A stretch of DNA of 64,000 bases from positions 484,134 through 548,133 of the forward strand of contig MU400522.1 in assembly GCA_022578965.1 (NCBI GenBank), written 5' to 3'. The translations under genes were made by a program, and so were the position numbers. This DNA comes from Xylaria sp. FL1777 (Eukaryota; Ascomycota; Sordariomycetes; Xylariales; Xylariaceae). The notes below the pieces were generated by a model. The model saw only the letters and a program-made list of their open reading frames with translations, ran no database searches and had not been told where the DNA came from. Each line of letters begins with the position of its first letter. Position 1 is the stretch's first letter. Below are positions 24,935 through 36,004 of this stretch, piece after piece.

Positions 24935-26048
24935 AGAAGTATTGAATAGTATCAGAATGAAGATAATAGTAGACATTTCACATTCATTGAAACAGAGGGA
25001 GGAGACTATAAGAGATGACTCCCTCCCCTATATACAAGGATACAGGCTATATCCTACCCTTACACCCGAGTAATTATTATATGAGAAATAGAACAATCGA
25101 ATAGAACGCGATTTATTAAAGCGAACTTGTAAGAAAACCTGCCTACTTATTGCCCCCTTAAATAAAAGAAACTATCGCGAGAAGGAAAGAAGAATATAAC
25201 CCGATACCTCTTGGGAGTATGACTAAGCCTAACTAGGTAGCCACTCAGGGGCTAGTACACTTCAACCACTCACTTAACTCTGCTTCAGTATACGTGTAAA
25301 TGTTGCTGGAACAACTTCAGCAAGAGTTTTAACATTGTATAGCTACGTAAAACACTAGGAGAGCCCACGATCGCGCCCTTCTCTAAAGAACAACGCATCT
25401 TTATGATTACATGTGTATCTCAGATAAACAATTAGTTACTCATTATCTATGCGGCGCCTCGACTCTGCTGGGATACCGTATTAAAGGGAATGGACCGTTC
25501 TACCTCTGTAGCCCACCTAAAGTGGCCGCAAGAAATCCCTATACAGGCCGAGCTTCTACGTAGCCTAACCTGAATTTGGGGTTATTGTAGGACAATTAGG
25601 TGCAGAACGCGACTTTTCTAAGATATCTACTAAAGACATACCTGGGTACCTAGGTAGGTATACGTATAAGTCTTGGTTGGTATCTCGGATAATAACTTTC
25701 CCATAGCTTATATCCTTTAATAAAACGGTCAAAAGTATTAAAGGAACTTCTAGACCTAAATAAAAAAATAAGATAAATGTTCTAACTAATTATTTATTCT
25801 GTTTTAAGAAGTTCCCTGACCTTTGCAGGCCTGATCTATCCAGTAACCAAACCTACCCAGTAGTAATCAAACTGCGGGGGCTTGGTCTATATAGGTGGGC
25901 TGGTCCGATGTAAGCACAACATCTTGACCTGTACCATCCCGCGCAAATCAGGTGTCTTGAACTCGGCCTCTGACGCAGCCTTCATTGGACTCCAAATTTG
26001 GTGGCTACCCCACTTGCTGTGGTAGCTGGCTTCCTAGGAGTATGGCTA
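24935..26048. other. Intergenic with possible retroelement remains
   Basis: No intact gene is present. The left 200 bp looks like an LTR (separate entry). The sequence up to about 25850 has scattered stops in all frames and could be degraded element interior. One perfect TACCTAGGTA palindrome lies at 25647-25656. Confidence 0.4.
24950..25160 (-). mobile_element. Possible LTR or LTR fragment of a retrotransposon
   Basis: Read on the minus strand, a polypurine-like AAGGGGGCAATAA (near 25150) is followed by about 200 bp containing a TATATA box, CT/GA-rich blocks and the end TTCATTCTGATAC. This resembles copia-type LTRs of fungi that I recall. An imperfect inverted repeat (GAGGGAGGAG at 24995-25004 against ACTCCCTCCC at 25018-25027) is also present. 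No second copy, target-site duplication or intact polyprotein is visible in the window, so this is a tentative call. Confidence 0.3.
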
Positions 26049-26102
26049 TAGCTTTTTTTCCTTTTTCCCTTTTCCCTTTTTTTTTTTCTTCCTCTTTTTT
26101 TT
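26049..26102 (+). promoter_or_regulatory. Pyrimidine tract upstream of the HET-ankyrin gene
   Basis: About 54 bp of nearly pure C and T on the coding strand end some 60 bp before the ATG at 26166. CT-rich tracts in this position commonly mark transcription start regions in filamentous fungi. Confidence 0.5.
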
Positions 26103-26165
26103 ACGTCTAATCCTAATCTTCAATCTATATGATATACAACCCTACCAGGCAGTTGGCATATAAGC

Positions 26166-29100
26166 ATGTGGCTGCTTGATACCGACAGGCCCGACAGGCC
26201 GGCACTGGTAGAGGTTTCCGAGGAATCGGCGCCGAGATATGCGATTCTTTCTCATACTTGGGGTAGGGAAGAAGTTTCATTTCAGGAGATCCAGGCGTTG
26301 AACCGCAGACAATTGCCCCGGGTCTCCCAAACAGCGTTGACAATTCAGAGGAAAAAGGGATTTATCAAGATACGCAAAGCGGCGGCCTTGGCGGCTGAAC
26401 ATGGGTACAATTATATATGGGTAGACACGTGCTGCATAGACAAGACTAGCAGCGCCGAGCTGTCTGAGGCTATCAATTCTATGTTCCGATGGTATAAGAA
26501 AGCATCGATCTGCTATGCCTACATGGAAGATGTCAAGTACGGTTATCATGATAGCAAAGGCGGGTTATTCACTGTGCTATGCCAGAATAGTCGTTGGTTT
26601 AGACGGGGATGGACTTTGCAGGAGCTCATTGCCCCGGAAGATGTCATATTCTATGGAGGAGACTGGGGATACCTCGGGAGCAAGGCCCACGACGAGGATG
26701 TGCGCACTTCACTTGCCAACATCACGGGAATCGATGTCAGGGTACTTGAAGGTATCATTCAACCGAGCGAGATCAGCGTTGCTGCAAGAATGAAATGGGC
26801 CTCAGAGCGGAAGACGACTCGGCTTGAGGATGCGGCTTACTGTCTCATGGGCCTGTTTGATGTTAACATGCCTTTGCTCTACGGAGAAGGGACAAAGGCT
26901 TTTATACGACTACAAGAAGAGATTCTGAAGAGCTCGAATGACTACTCTATATTTGCATGGAAGGCGCCTGCAGTGGACTCTACTGAAGTTCTCTCCGGAC
27001 TTCTGGCTGAATCACCCAAGTACTTTACCAAAGTTGGCAACTACCGACCAATGCCCCCATCAGTTTCTCAAGGTAGCACTGCCTGGAGCACGACAAACCA
27101 GGGCTTGCGACTGTCCCTTTTCCTACTTCCACGCAAGAATTCGAATGGTGATGAAATCGAGGATGAGTACAGTGCCATTCTGGAATGCACGATTCGGCGC
27201 GGTGACGAAGCGTACCGAAGTCCGGCGATATGGATGAGGCGACTTTATGGTGATCAGTTCGCCCGGGTTCACCCTCAGATCGTTGAAAGCGTAGAAACTC
27301 CTTCGTTCGAGCCAGATCAGGGCCAGAGCTCATACGAAGTTGTATTCGTGAAACAGAAGCCCGTTTATGCAGTTCCCGACTTCATGGTATCCTTTAGTAA
27401 CATTCGTCAGCCATCACGTACTGATCTCTCGTGTTATATTACTAAAGTATGGCCAGAAAAGTACTGGGATGCAGGGACTGCCACTCTTCGTACGATGCCG
27501 TCTCCTTCAAAGCGAATTACTGGCCTATTCAGGTTCTATGCTCCCAAAATTGCTGCTACAGTGGATTTTGCCGTTGGTATGAGAAGAAAGCCTGGGGGAG
27601 CTTGGGTTGTATGGCACGTACAGCGACCGTCAACAGGAGAAACCCTTTATCAGGCCGTAGCATCAGCGAACGGATACTTAGCCTCAGCAGATCAGGATCT
27701 ACAACCGCCGCTTGAGTCGCCGGAGGAACACCCATGGAAAGAGGCCGTAGAGAACCAAAGAATTCAGATTCGGGTCGAAGAAATCAAAGTTCATGGAAGA
27801 ATCTACCATTTGGTCAAGGCCTCGGCAGTCTTTGAAATGCAGGACATTCCCAGGATCCCCTCCAAAAGGCTTTCTAATTTGAAACAACAACCCACTACAT
27901 TGCCAATACTAGATGAGTCTTCTTTTATCGACTGGAGAACTCTATTAGAAACAGAGTCACCGGGGGAACCACCAACAGAAATGACTTTGCGCGTCCAAGA
28001 TTTATTGGAGGATATCACCATGCCAAACTACCTCCACTACTATCTTGATTTCGGGCATCTAAGTTTGAACAGCGAGAGGCGACCGAAGATCCGTACCATT
28101 TGGGATCATCATCCAGCTCAAGACTTGGAAAAACTAGAGATACAGGGAATCGGCGAAATAGAAACAAAATTGTTACGTGCCTGTAAAGACGGGCGAAGTC
28201 AAGAGGTTTTAGAGCTAATTAACCATGACCTCGAATGTACTACTTGGCTCCCCTACGGGCCTCACTTAGTAGGCAACGCGATCAGTTTTAAAGGGTTTCG
28301 ACCTATCCACTGGGCGGTAATAGGGGGGCATATAAACATTATCCGTATTCTCCTCGATCACGGAGCATATTTTTACTCAAGGACGAATCAAGGATGGTCC
28401 TTGATTCATTTTGCTGCTCTTTTTGGCCGCTTTGTCACCATGAAATGGTTGATCAAATACGCCATTGAGAAACATACGTCATCATACGAAGACGCGTCCC
28501 TACTAGATGACAGGAGCAATCCCCTTCTAGAAAGCCCTCTTCACTTAGCTGTTTCTCACATTTCTCTAGCTGTTGGAGATGAGATCACCGCTCTTATGGA
28601 GATCTTAGAGAACACTCAGGGTTCTATTTTCTGGTCATCCAACAACCATATTGGTGAAACTCCATTACACCGGTTGGCAGCTAGTTTTTCAACTAAGTTT
28701 CCAACAGACGCTTATATCAGGGAGAAATTCCTGTCATATGAGCGTCAGTTCCAAATTCCCGGGAAGTATGTTGATAAATTTGGCCGAACTGTACTTTGGC
28801 ATGCAGCTTGCGCCGGGTCGACACGCGCAGTCGAATATCTTATACAAGATGATGCGGCAACCTTATTGTCAATGACGGACAGCAATGGCATGAGCCCCTT
28901 GCATGTCGCATGTCGCCTGGGACATACAAATGTCGCAAGATCGCTCCTAAAAGCTGGAGCTGATCCTGATGCTACAACTCTTGCGCCCGGCCTAACGGCC
29001 ACTCATTTCGCTACTATGTGCGATCTTCCTGACTGCCTGCAGAAACTGATTACCCACGGAGCAGATGTCAACAAGTCAACTGAAAGCGAGGAAATATCAT

Positions 29101-29318
29101 TCCAACCTATCCACCTGGCAGCAGCAAATAAATACAAGAGACTCTTTTCGATCCTACGAGAAGCTGGGGGCGATTTTGAGTCGGCATGTACTCATATTAT
29201 CTTCAGGTCCGAAAGTATTCAGGGAGGAAAACTACGCTATCAATACAAACTATTGGACTACGTTGATGAGGATTCTTCCGTCGTCTCCCGAAGTGAAACG
29301 CCCGATCTCGATCCTTAA
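26166..29318 (+). CDS. HET-domain protein with C-terminal ankyrin repeats, 1050 aa, single exon
   Basis: The N-terminal HET domain shows the three family blocks: RYAILSHTWG (about residue 25), YIWVDTCCIDKTSSAELSEA (about 84-105) and SRWFRRGWTLQELIAP (about 141-156). A short conserved MGLFDVNMPLLYGEG motif follows near 230. The middle 400 residues are not recognised. From about residue 700 to 1030 there are ankyrin repeats, for example FRPIHWAVIGGHINIIRILL, MSPLHVACRLGHTNVARSLL and a repeat ending LITHGADVNKS. HET proteins act in heterokaryon incompatibility and related cell-death or recognition responses; repeat-bearing members are thought to sense partners through the repeats. Whether this gene is allorecognition-active is unknown. 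It has no introns, unlike most neighbours. Confidence 0.93.
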   Translation: MWLLDTDRPDRPALVEVSEESAPRYAILSHTWGREEVSFQEIQALNRRQLPRVSQTALTIQRKKGFIKIRKAAALAAEHGYNYIWVDTCCIDKTSSAELSEAINSMFRWYKKASICYAYMEDVKYGYHDSKGGLFTVLCQNSRWFRRGWTLQELIAPEDVIFYGGDWGYLGSKAHDEDVRTSLANITGIDVRVLEGIIQPSEISVAARMKWASERKTTRLEDAAYCLMGLFDVNMPLLYGEGTKAFIRLQEEILKSSNDYSIFAWKAPAVDSTEVLSGLLAESPKYFTKVGNYRPMPPSVSQGSTAWSTTNQGLRLSLFLLPRKNSNGDEIEDEYSAILECTIRRGDEAYRSPAIWMRRLYGDQFARVHPQIVESVETPSFEPDQGQSSYEVVFVKQKPVYAVPDFMVSFSNIRQPSRTDLSCYITKVWPEKYWDAGTATLRTMPSPSKRITGLFRFYAPKIAATVDFAVGMRRKPGGAWVVWHVQRPSTGETLYQAVASANGYLASADQDLQPPLESPEEHPWKEAVENQRIQIRVEEIKVHGRIYHLVKASAVFEMQDIPRIPSKRLSNLKQQPTTLPILDESSFIDWRTLLETESPGEPPTEMTLRVQDLLEDITMPNYLHYYLDFGHLSLNSERRPKIRTIWDHHPAQDLEKLEIQGIGEIETKLLRACKDGRSQEVLELINHDLECTTWLPYGPHLVGNAISFKGFRPIHWAVIGGHINIIRILLDHGAYFYSRTNQGWSLIHFAALFGRFVTMKWLIKYAIEKHTSSYEDASLLDDRSNPLLESPLHLAVSHISLAVGDEITALMEILENTQGSIFWSSNNHIGETPLHRLAASFSTKFPTDAYIREKFLSYERQFQIPGKYVDKFGRTVLWHAACAGSTRAVEYLIQDDAATLLSMTDSNGMSPLHVACRLGHTNVARSLLKAGADPDATTLAPGLTATHFATMCDLPDCLQKLITHGADVNKSTESEEISFQPIHLAAANKYKRLFSILREAGGDFESACTHIIFRSESIQGGKLRYQYKLLDYVDEDSSVVSRSETPDLDP

Positions 29319-30649
29319 ATCGACGTTGATAAGTGCTTCCCCTCCTCTTCCTGTGCCAGATCCCTCCCCAAGGATCGGTACCGTGAGAGATGACTCCAAT
29401 AAGGTCACCGCCCCCAATGCCCTTTGCAGGGAACGAAGCAATGAAATCTTCTTCTGTCTCTGAATATTCCGATTACCTTATATACCAATCTTTTTAGCGT
29501 TCGCTTCGTCAAACGCCACAAAGTTGCTCTAGTCTTCTCTCTATTCTAACGAAGTATTCTCCACTGGGTTATATATACACATAAGTGGCAATTAATTGGA
29601 AAGCTCTGGAGGGTTTCAATGCCTCACCTAAGCTAGGAGGCCTAGTGAACTGCAGATATGAGTGCGTATTGCGTCTGACTAAGAGTATCTGAGAACAGTC
29701 GATATTTTGAAGCTCTCTACATCCCTTCTGTATTTCTACTTTAGGCAGGCTGAAGAGTTCACCCAATGAAGTCCCCTGATTCTGACAAGAAAGAGATCAG
29801 GGGAAATGTATGCGACCTGGTAATTTGGACCCCGTTTACGATAATTTAAACAAACAGAGCGTTGATAGACAGGCGCGCCTGCTAGCTGTTTCTAGCCCAT
29901 AAGCTTCCGCTGTCGTGTCGGCGCGCGATAGCCATGAGACAGACAATCTGTGCCATTATCACACGACTTGTTGATGTCTACCAATACAACATCACTATGC
30001 TTTAGGTTCATTGGGTATAGGTTAACTTAAAGACCGACGAAGACGAAGGTGACAAAGGTGAAAAGCGCTAATCAAGAGATCTCAGATACAAAAAGTTGTA
30101 TCAGAAATATAGAGTACGACGGGTGGGTATCTTTCCTATGAGTCCTCTGGCCTTCCGGGCATCATCTGGCCTATCAAAGCACATCTATTTGCCTATGACT
30201 CGCGACATCGGTAGTTGACGCAATATTGACCCCATAGATGGTGTCCAGACCAACGAACACTTGGGTAATTCTCATCATGTGCATAAGGCAATGCTACTCT
30301 GTGATACTGGGACAAGGGCTTTGTCTCTACGCTTGTTTATTCCCGGGCGGTCATTGGAGATGGAGGCACATATGCAAAGTGGGATAGCGATGTTGTAGAA
30401 GTGATCTATAGCCACTAGTCTACAACAGGAACTCAGCGCCGAACGTGGGAAAGCTTGTCTTGGGCGTAGTGCCGGCATATACGACGACATTGGAGACTGT
30501 CGTCGGGGAAAGAGGTGCCGAACACAGGAAGACGATGGCTACCGACGGCATGACTGGGATTACTGTGTAGGTATAAGAAAGCTGGCTTCGTCCCCTTGCT
30601 GTCCGGTCTACTCACTTAAGGCAGGTGACTTGGCGGCGCGAGATTTAAG
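29319..30649. other. Intergenic, no gene seen
   Basis: Small frames only. It includes the 3' region of the HET-ankyrin gene and the promoter of the FMN-oxidase gene. Confidence 0.5.
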
Positions 30650-32229
30650 ATGCAGACATTCAGGATCATGGCAGCGCTGGTGGCAGTCGCCCATGCGGCA
30701 CGCCCATTCCTCGAGGAACCAGACACGGGCCTTGATCGTACCGTTGGGGACCTCGCCGTCGGCGCTCTGCCCAACCTTACCGACATGGTCTGTCTGCACG
30801 ACTTCGACTGGGCTGCCCGCAACTACCTGCCCGCCCTCAACTACACCTACTGTATATCTGCGACGATGTCCCGCCTCTCCCGTCTTCTGCGTGCTGACCG
30901 TCAGTTGTCCAGATCGCCAGGCGGCCGGAGGTGAAGGTTCATACCGCAACAACATGGAAGTCTTCGCGAATTACCGCTTCATTCCGAGGCAGATGCAGGA
31001 CGTCACTACGCTGAACTCTACCTTGCCGTGCGTGTTCCCAGGTTACACGACCGTTTTGTCACTATTGTCGCGGCAGCTAACCTTGACTCAGTACTTCCAT
31101 TCTGGGCTTTAACTTCAGCTTGCCTTTCTTCATCGCGCCAGCCTCTCGTGCGGCTTATGGTCACCCGAAAGCCGAGGCCGGGCTTGTCGAGGCAGCTGGC
31201 CGCGAGGGCATCCTATACGCTGTAGGACCATTGTCTGTTAGTTGCCAAACCAAGCTTCTACTAACTGGATATGTAGAGATCTCAATTCGCCTCGCTCTCC
31301 ATCGAGGAGGTCCACGCGCTCAAGATGCCTGGTCAGGTTCTTTTTCAGCAGGTGTGCGGGTGGCCACATTCCCTCTGTTAGACTTCACTAATGTCCCTTC
31401 TCCAAGTTCTACCGCGCGCCAACACTCGAAGAAGACCAAGCCAATCTCGATGAGATCGCTAAGGTTGGCGCTCAGGGTATTATGTTGACTGTCGACACGC
31501 AGTCGTACGGCTCAAGGATAAGGGGCCTTCGCTATGGGTTTGATATTACGTACATCTTACCATGCTTCACTCACGGCCTTCTGCTAACAGCAGCTAAACA
31601 GCGAGAATCGCGGTTACCGGAACGTAACTGTAAAGATATAGCGAATTCAAGTTCCCAAAGAGTTTTCGCTGACCTCAACTACTACTACAGTGGGACTACT
31701 ACAAGACCCTCCGTAACATGACAAAACTCCCGATCGTGCTCAAGGGCATCACCAACGTCCACGAGGCCCGGAATGCCGTTGCGAATGGTGTCCCGGCCAT
31801 CTACCTCTCCAATCATGGTGGCCGCCAACTCGAGACGAGCCCTTCAGCTCTCGAGGTGGCCCACGAGATCTACCTACAAGCGCCCGAGATCTTCAAACAG
31901 ATCGAGGTCTACGCCGATGGCGGCGTTCGTTACGGGTCTGATATTCTGAAGCTCCTGGCTTTCGGCGTCCGCGCCGTTGGCCTCGGTCGCCCTTTCATGT
32001 TTGCCAACGTCTTCGGCGTCGACGGCGTGCAGCGCGCTATTCAGCTCATGAAAAACGAGGTGTCTCGCGACGCTTCTAACCTGGGTCTAGCTGATCTGAA
32101 GGCGCTCAACACTTCTTGGGTACGGCTCAGAAACTCGCTTAACTTGACCTTGTATTTTCCCCCTTGTTAATACTGACTTCGTGGCTGTAGATTCAAACGG
32201 TACAGAGTGCCTGGGTCGGATTCCCCTAA
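30650..32229 (+). CDS. Secreted FMN-dependent 2-hydroxyacid (lactate/glycolate-type) oxidase, 380 aa, eight exons
   Basis: Exons are 30650-30851, 30913-31027, 31092-31221, 31277-31351, 31407-31537, 31602-31623, 31691-32119 and 32191-32229; every junction keeps frame. The family oxidises L-2-hydroxyacids to 2-ketoacids using FMN. Visible blocks are SYRNNMEVFANYRFIPRQM, LPFFIAPASRAAYGHP, the FMN/active-site Lys243 (LPIVLKGI), and His267 with Arg270 (LSNHGGRQLE), whose spacing equals that of plant glycolate oxidase. VYADGGVRYGSD (Asp301, Arg305) and LGRPFMFANVFG follow. An N-terminal hydrophobic stretch (MQTFRIMAALVAVAHA) suggests secretion. The 22-nt sixth exon and its borders are the least certain part. 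Exact substrate unknown. Confidence 0.88.
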
Positions 32230-32541
32230 TTCGATAACCATCGGCTAGTAGAGATTGGAGACCGGAAGGACTCACATGCACTATGTCGAATGTCGGATCT
32301 TCGGAGGCGCTGCACGTACTGCAAACATTCCATGCAGGACTTGTATGAGTCAAACCACATTACAAGGCTCGTACATTTAATCCTATAAGTAATAGAAATG
32401 AAGATGGTAGTCTTTAATGAACCTGCTGAATCGTTAGATATGTGTACACAGTGATGATGATATATCTGTAATAAAAGTACACGCTGACCGTGAAGGGCTG
32501 TTCACATGATGACCTAGCAGCTAATTCTTCTCGGCGAGTCT

Positions 32542-33290
32542 TGGGCACAATTATTAAGCTTGCGACTTTCGGGCCTTGGCCCGTTTCGTCGTCTTTCCAC
32601 CGTCCTTGTCGCCCTCGCTCGCGCGCTTGTGACCAGGGTTCCCATCACGCTCTCCGAGGACATGGCCCTCACTAGCCTCGTCCTTGTTCGCGAGCACTCG
32701 GCCTTGGGCGGTCCACGTGCTGTAGGCGGTGATTCGAGATTGATGTAGATCGGGACAGAGGGCCGCACGAGCTCGATGTCGCTTGTTAGAGTCCAGCTCA
32801 GTGAGCGTGTAATGCATGAGGCGATCGCGAGCGTAGTGGCTCGGGACGTCCGCGAAGGTGTGGTCGCGACCTAGCCGACCGCCCGACACGCCCCAACTGG
32901 GACCCGCGGCAGAGGCAGGGCACCAGGGGCAAGGTAAGTGTCAGCCGTTCTCTATATCGGGAGTAGGGCGTTGTGGGCTCTGCATTAGGATTCTCCGTGG
33001 TCTTGACCCATGCCGGGGTGCGTTTGCGGCCAGGCAAACCCGTCATGACCGCCTCGAAGACTTTGGTCCTTCCATCGGTGTTCGCCGTCCGTTCAATCCT
33101 GGACTCGGCGGTATCCAAGATGGCACTCCATGGCACGTGGTTATACGTGTACTCTCTCCCTCTCCGATAATGCTTTGTTCCTGGCCTCATCACGCCACCT
33201 TCGTGGCCGCGGAGCTGGAAGTAGCTGGTAGCGGCGCAGAAGTACTTGAATTCCTCCACTTTCTCCGGCGCAAGTTTTAGAGCGATGCCG
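32542..33290 (-). pseudogene. Coding-like GC-rich block, unrecognised, possibly a decayed gene
   Basis: Reading the minus strand from about 33290, a frame runs through LKLAPEKVEEFKYFCAAT and YNHVPWSAILDTAESRIER to about 32945. A second frame (32887 to 32542) continues with SGGRLGRDHTFADVPSHYAR and a basic tail ending KRAKARKSQA. Codon third positions are GC-rich, as in real genes here. No ATG with an acceptable upstream exon is visible; a CTAAC and AAAAG acceptor just above 33290 hints at an upstream exon that I could not find. Around 32740-32800 a third frame (minus strand, IELVRPSVPIYINLE) is the most protein-like, which suggests paired frameshifts. Plus-strand frames through the same block are probably shadows. 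Function unknown. Confidence 0.35.
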
Positions 33291-34189
33291 AGTCTTTTGG
33301 TTAGAATATGCCTGGTTTTTGAGTATGGAAGATGGTTAGGGGTTACCTCTAAAATCTATCCCTAAAAGACGTTGTGAGTGCGCTATGGTTCATGGAGCAT
33401 CGTACTTCGCGAGTATTGACCAGCATGATCATGACGATTTCTCGGATTCACCTTTTTAGGCAGGGATATGAAGTATTCGGGCTTTACGGGAGGAATATTA
33501 TAGGCATGTTCACACTTATATCATATATAAAATGACCACTGCGCCCGTTTGTTTTTATTTTTTCCTAAAAAAAAACATAATTTTTAAGAGTCACGAGCCC
33601 TTTGTGAACTGCTTTGCACCATCACCTTTTGTGACATAAACGCTTAGAAGGTAGTCTGGTTACTTAGATAATACCTAGCCTTGAGCCACCTGTTCCCAAC
33701 TGCCAACCCCTCCCCCTTGCGCCGCCACCCCGTATAATTACAGCCACAACTGCCACAGCCATCCCACTTCCAAGGTTACCTGTGCACGTCATAAATTTTC
33801 ACTTTGAATAATAGTATTGCACTCTGAAAAGGACATAGACATTGAAATATTGACATAGATTAGATAGTGGAATAGAACTCTCTTCGCATAATTCGCATAA
33901 CTAAACTATCTTAAAATGTTTTGAATAGAAAAGACTTGATGTTTGTATGACAATATTGTACCGTGCAAATAGATATATATTGTATATAAAGCACTGTATC
34001 AATCAATCCCATCCAGTCAAGTTCCGTCATCGCATAAGACGGTTTCATAGCACGTTACAACTGCACTGCCAAAAACTAGAAACTGCGGTGAAGACAACAA
34101 GCGACTCTGTTTTTCGTCACACACGGATACCATGTAAATACGACTATAAGAGACAGAATTAACGGTATAGAAAGAGACCACAATACAAG
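33291..34189. other. Intergenic, AT-rich, no gene seen
   Basis: This has short homopolymer runs of A (about 33565-33575) and an AT-rich stretch to 34000. The final 150 bp is the promoter and leader of the E1-fold gene. Confidence 0.5.
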
Positions 34190-35851
34190 ATGGCGTCAAA
34201 CATGGCGTCATTGCTTGAGCAGGCGCGCACCAACACGCGAATACAGCTCGCGGCCACGGCCATTGCGTCTGGTGCTGTTGTCGCGGGCGTTATTCTGGGC
34301 TACCAGCGATCCCAGCGAGAAGGGCGCATGTACGAGTTGAAGAACTCCATCCCGTTGCTTGACGACGAGGCTCTCCGAAGGGTGGGTTGTCAGATCTCCT
34401 CGAACCCATCCCCAACGCTCGGCTTCTCGACGAAGTGACTGACCCGCGTAAGGTAGCTTGACAGCTTCGGCGGTGCCTCCAAGGCCGATAAAGAAGACAT
34501 TCGAAACGAGATCCTCGCGCGCCGCGCCCGGGCCGGGGACTACGACGACGAGCTCATCCTCGAACAGCTTGCCCGGAACCGCGCCTTTCTCACGCCTAAA
34601 GGCCTTGATAAGCTGCGTGGTGCATTCGTGATAGTAGTCGGGTGTGGAGGGGTCGGGTCCCATTGTACAGCGGCGCTGGCACGGTCGGGCGTCTCGCGTA
34701 TCCGGTTGATAGACTTCGACCAGGTGACATTGAGCTCACTAAACAGACACGCCGTCGCCACCCTTGCCGATGTCGGTATTCCCAAGGTCCAGTGCCTGCA
34801 GCGGCGATTGTCGGCTATCACGCCTTGGGTGCACTTCGATTTGCGGCAGGAGAAGTTCTGGGATCGGGCTGCGGCCCGGCTGCTCGCGCCCTGGAAAGAG
34901 ACGGGCCAAAAACCTGACTTTATCGTCGATGCCATTGACAATATTGATACCAAGGTCGCACTACTAAAGTATTGCCATGACCACAAATTACCAGTGATTT
35001 CTGCCATGGGCGCTGGGTGCAAAAGCGATCCGACGCGGATCGTAGTGGGTGACATTGGCACCAGTACTGAGGATGCACTATCGAGATCCACGCGTAGGCG
35101 GTTGAAACTGCTGGGTGTCACCAAGGGAATACCGACCGTCTATTCGACAGAAAAGACCTCAGAAGGAAAAGCAGAGCTGCTTCCTCTGCCCGAAGATGAG
35201 TTTCAAAAGGGTAAGGTCGGTGATCTGGGTGTTTTGCCCGATTTTAGGGTGAGGATATTACCGGTCTTGGGAACAATGCCTGCTGTCTTCGGGTATACTG
35301 TTGCGAATCATATTATACTTGCTATCACAGGTATTCTGATCTTTCTTTTCTCGGTTATGACCTATCGCTAATCCCGAACAGGATACCCACACGACTATGC
35401 ACCAGCAAAGGGGCGCGAGAAGATGTATGAAGGCCTACTTGCCTCAGTACAGGGAGGCGAAGAGAAGGTGCTACGGCATCAGACAGGCGGCGATCCCAGC
35501 ATATCGGTAGGATTAAAGACGCCTATTTCAACGGCTGATATTGCGTTCCTGGCAGAGGAAATCTACAAGGGTCGCAGCGCTATCACTGGACTCACGACCA
35601 GACTAATCTTGACTCGGTGGCGAAAGCCGACGGATTCGATTTTGGTCAAAATTGGAAAAGGAAAGAACGAGCAGAAATCGTCAAATCTGAAGCTAGCCGA
35701 CCTCGTCCTGATGACGAAGGAGGAAGGCTCGCGCCATAGCAAGTTGATCCTCCGCGGTGACCAGCAGCCAGAGGACCTCTATGACGCCACGGTCGTAGCA
35801 AAAGTTGAGGCAGCGCTGAAAGAAATAGCTTCTTACGAAAAATACAGGTAG
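34190..35851 (+). CDS. tRNA threonylcarbamoyladenosine dehydratase (TcdA/Tcd1-like), 511 aa
   Basis: Exons are 34190-34381, 34457-35330 and 35382-35851. Relatives activate the carboxyl of t6A in tRNA with ATP and cyclise it to ct6A. The E1/ThiF fold is clear: VVGCGGVGSHC (Gly125-x-Gly127-Gly128-x-Gly130), the acidic LIDFDQVTLSSLNRHAVAT segment (Asp149, Asp151), DAIDNIDTKVALL, and SAMGAGCKSDPTRI with Cys252. Residues about 20-40 form a hydrophobic segment (LAATAIASGAVVAGVILGYQ), matching the membrane anchor of yeast Tcd1/Tcd2, which sit on the mitochondrial outer membrane. The gene is convergent with the NUDIX gene, 153 bp away. Confidence 0.92.
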
Positions 35852-36004
35852 ATATATATCTGCAGCCCTTCGAGTCGACACTCTGCGTCTATATAGTATA
35901 CACGAGAACAGCAGCTTCACTCAACCCACTGTTCCAGATTACTTGTTCGTTTATATGATTAAATGATTAAGATGTGGATAGGTAATAGAATACATTTAAC
36001 CCCA

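Noticed and set aside
31482..31721. Open frame reading through the fifth and sixth exons of the FMN oxidase
   Set aside because: It loses the family sequence after LRYG; removing the 64-nt intron at 31538-31601 and the following intron recovers the WDYYKTLRNMTKLPI block.
32858..33280. 140-codon + frame over the GC-rich block
   Set aside because: The minus strand shows better coding character in the same block; the + frame is probably its shadow.
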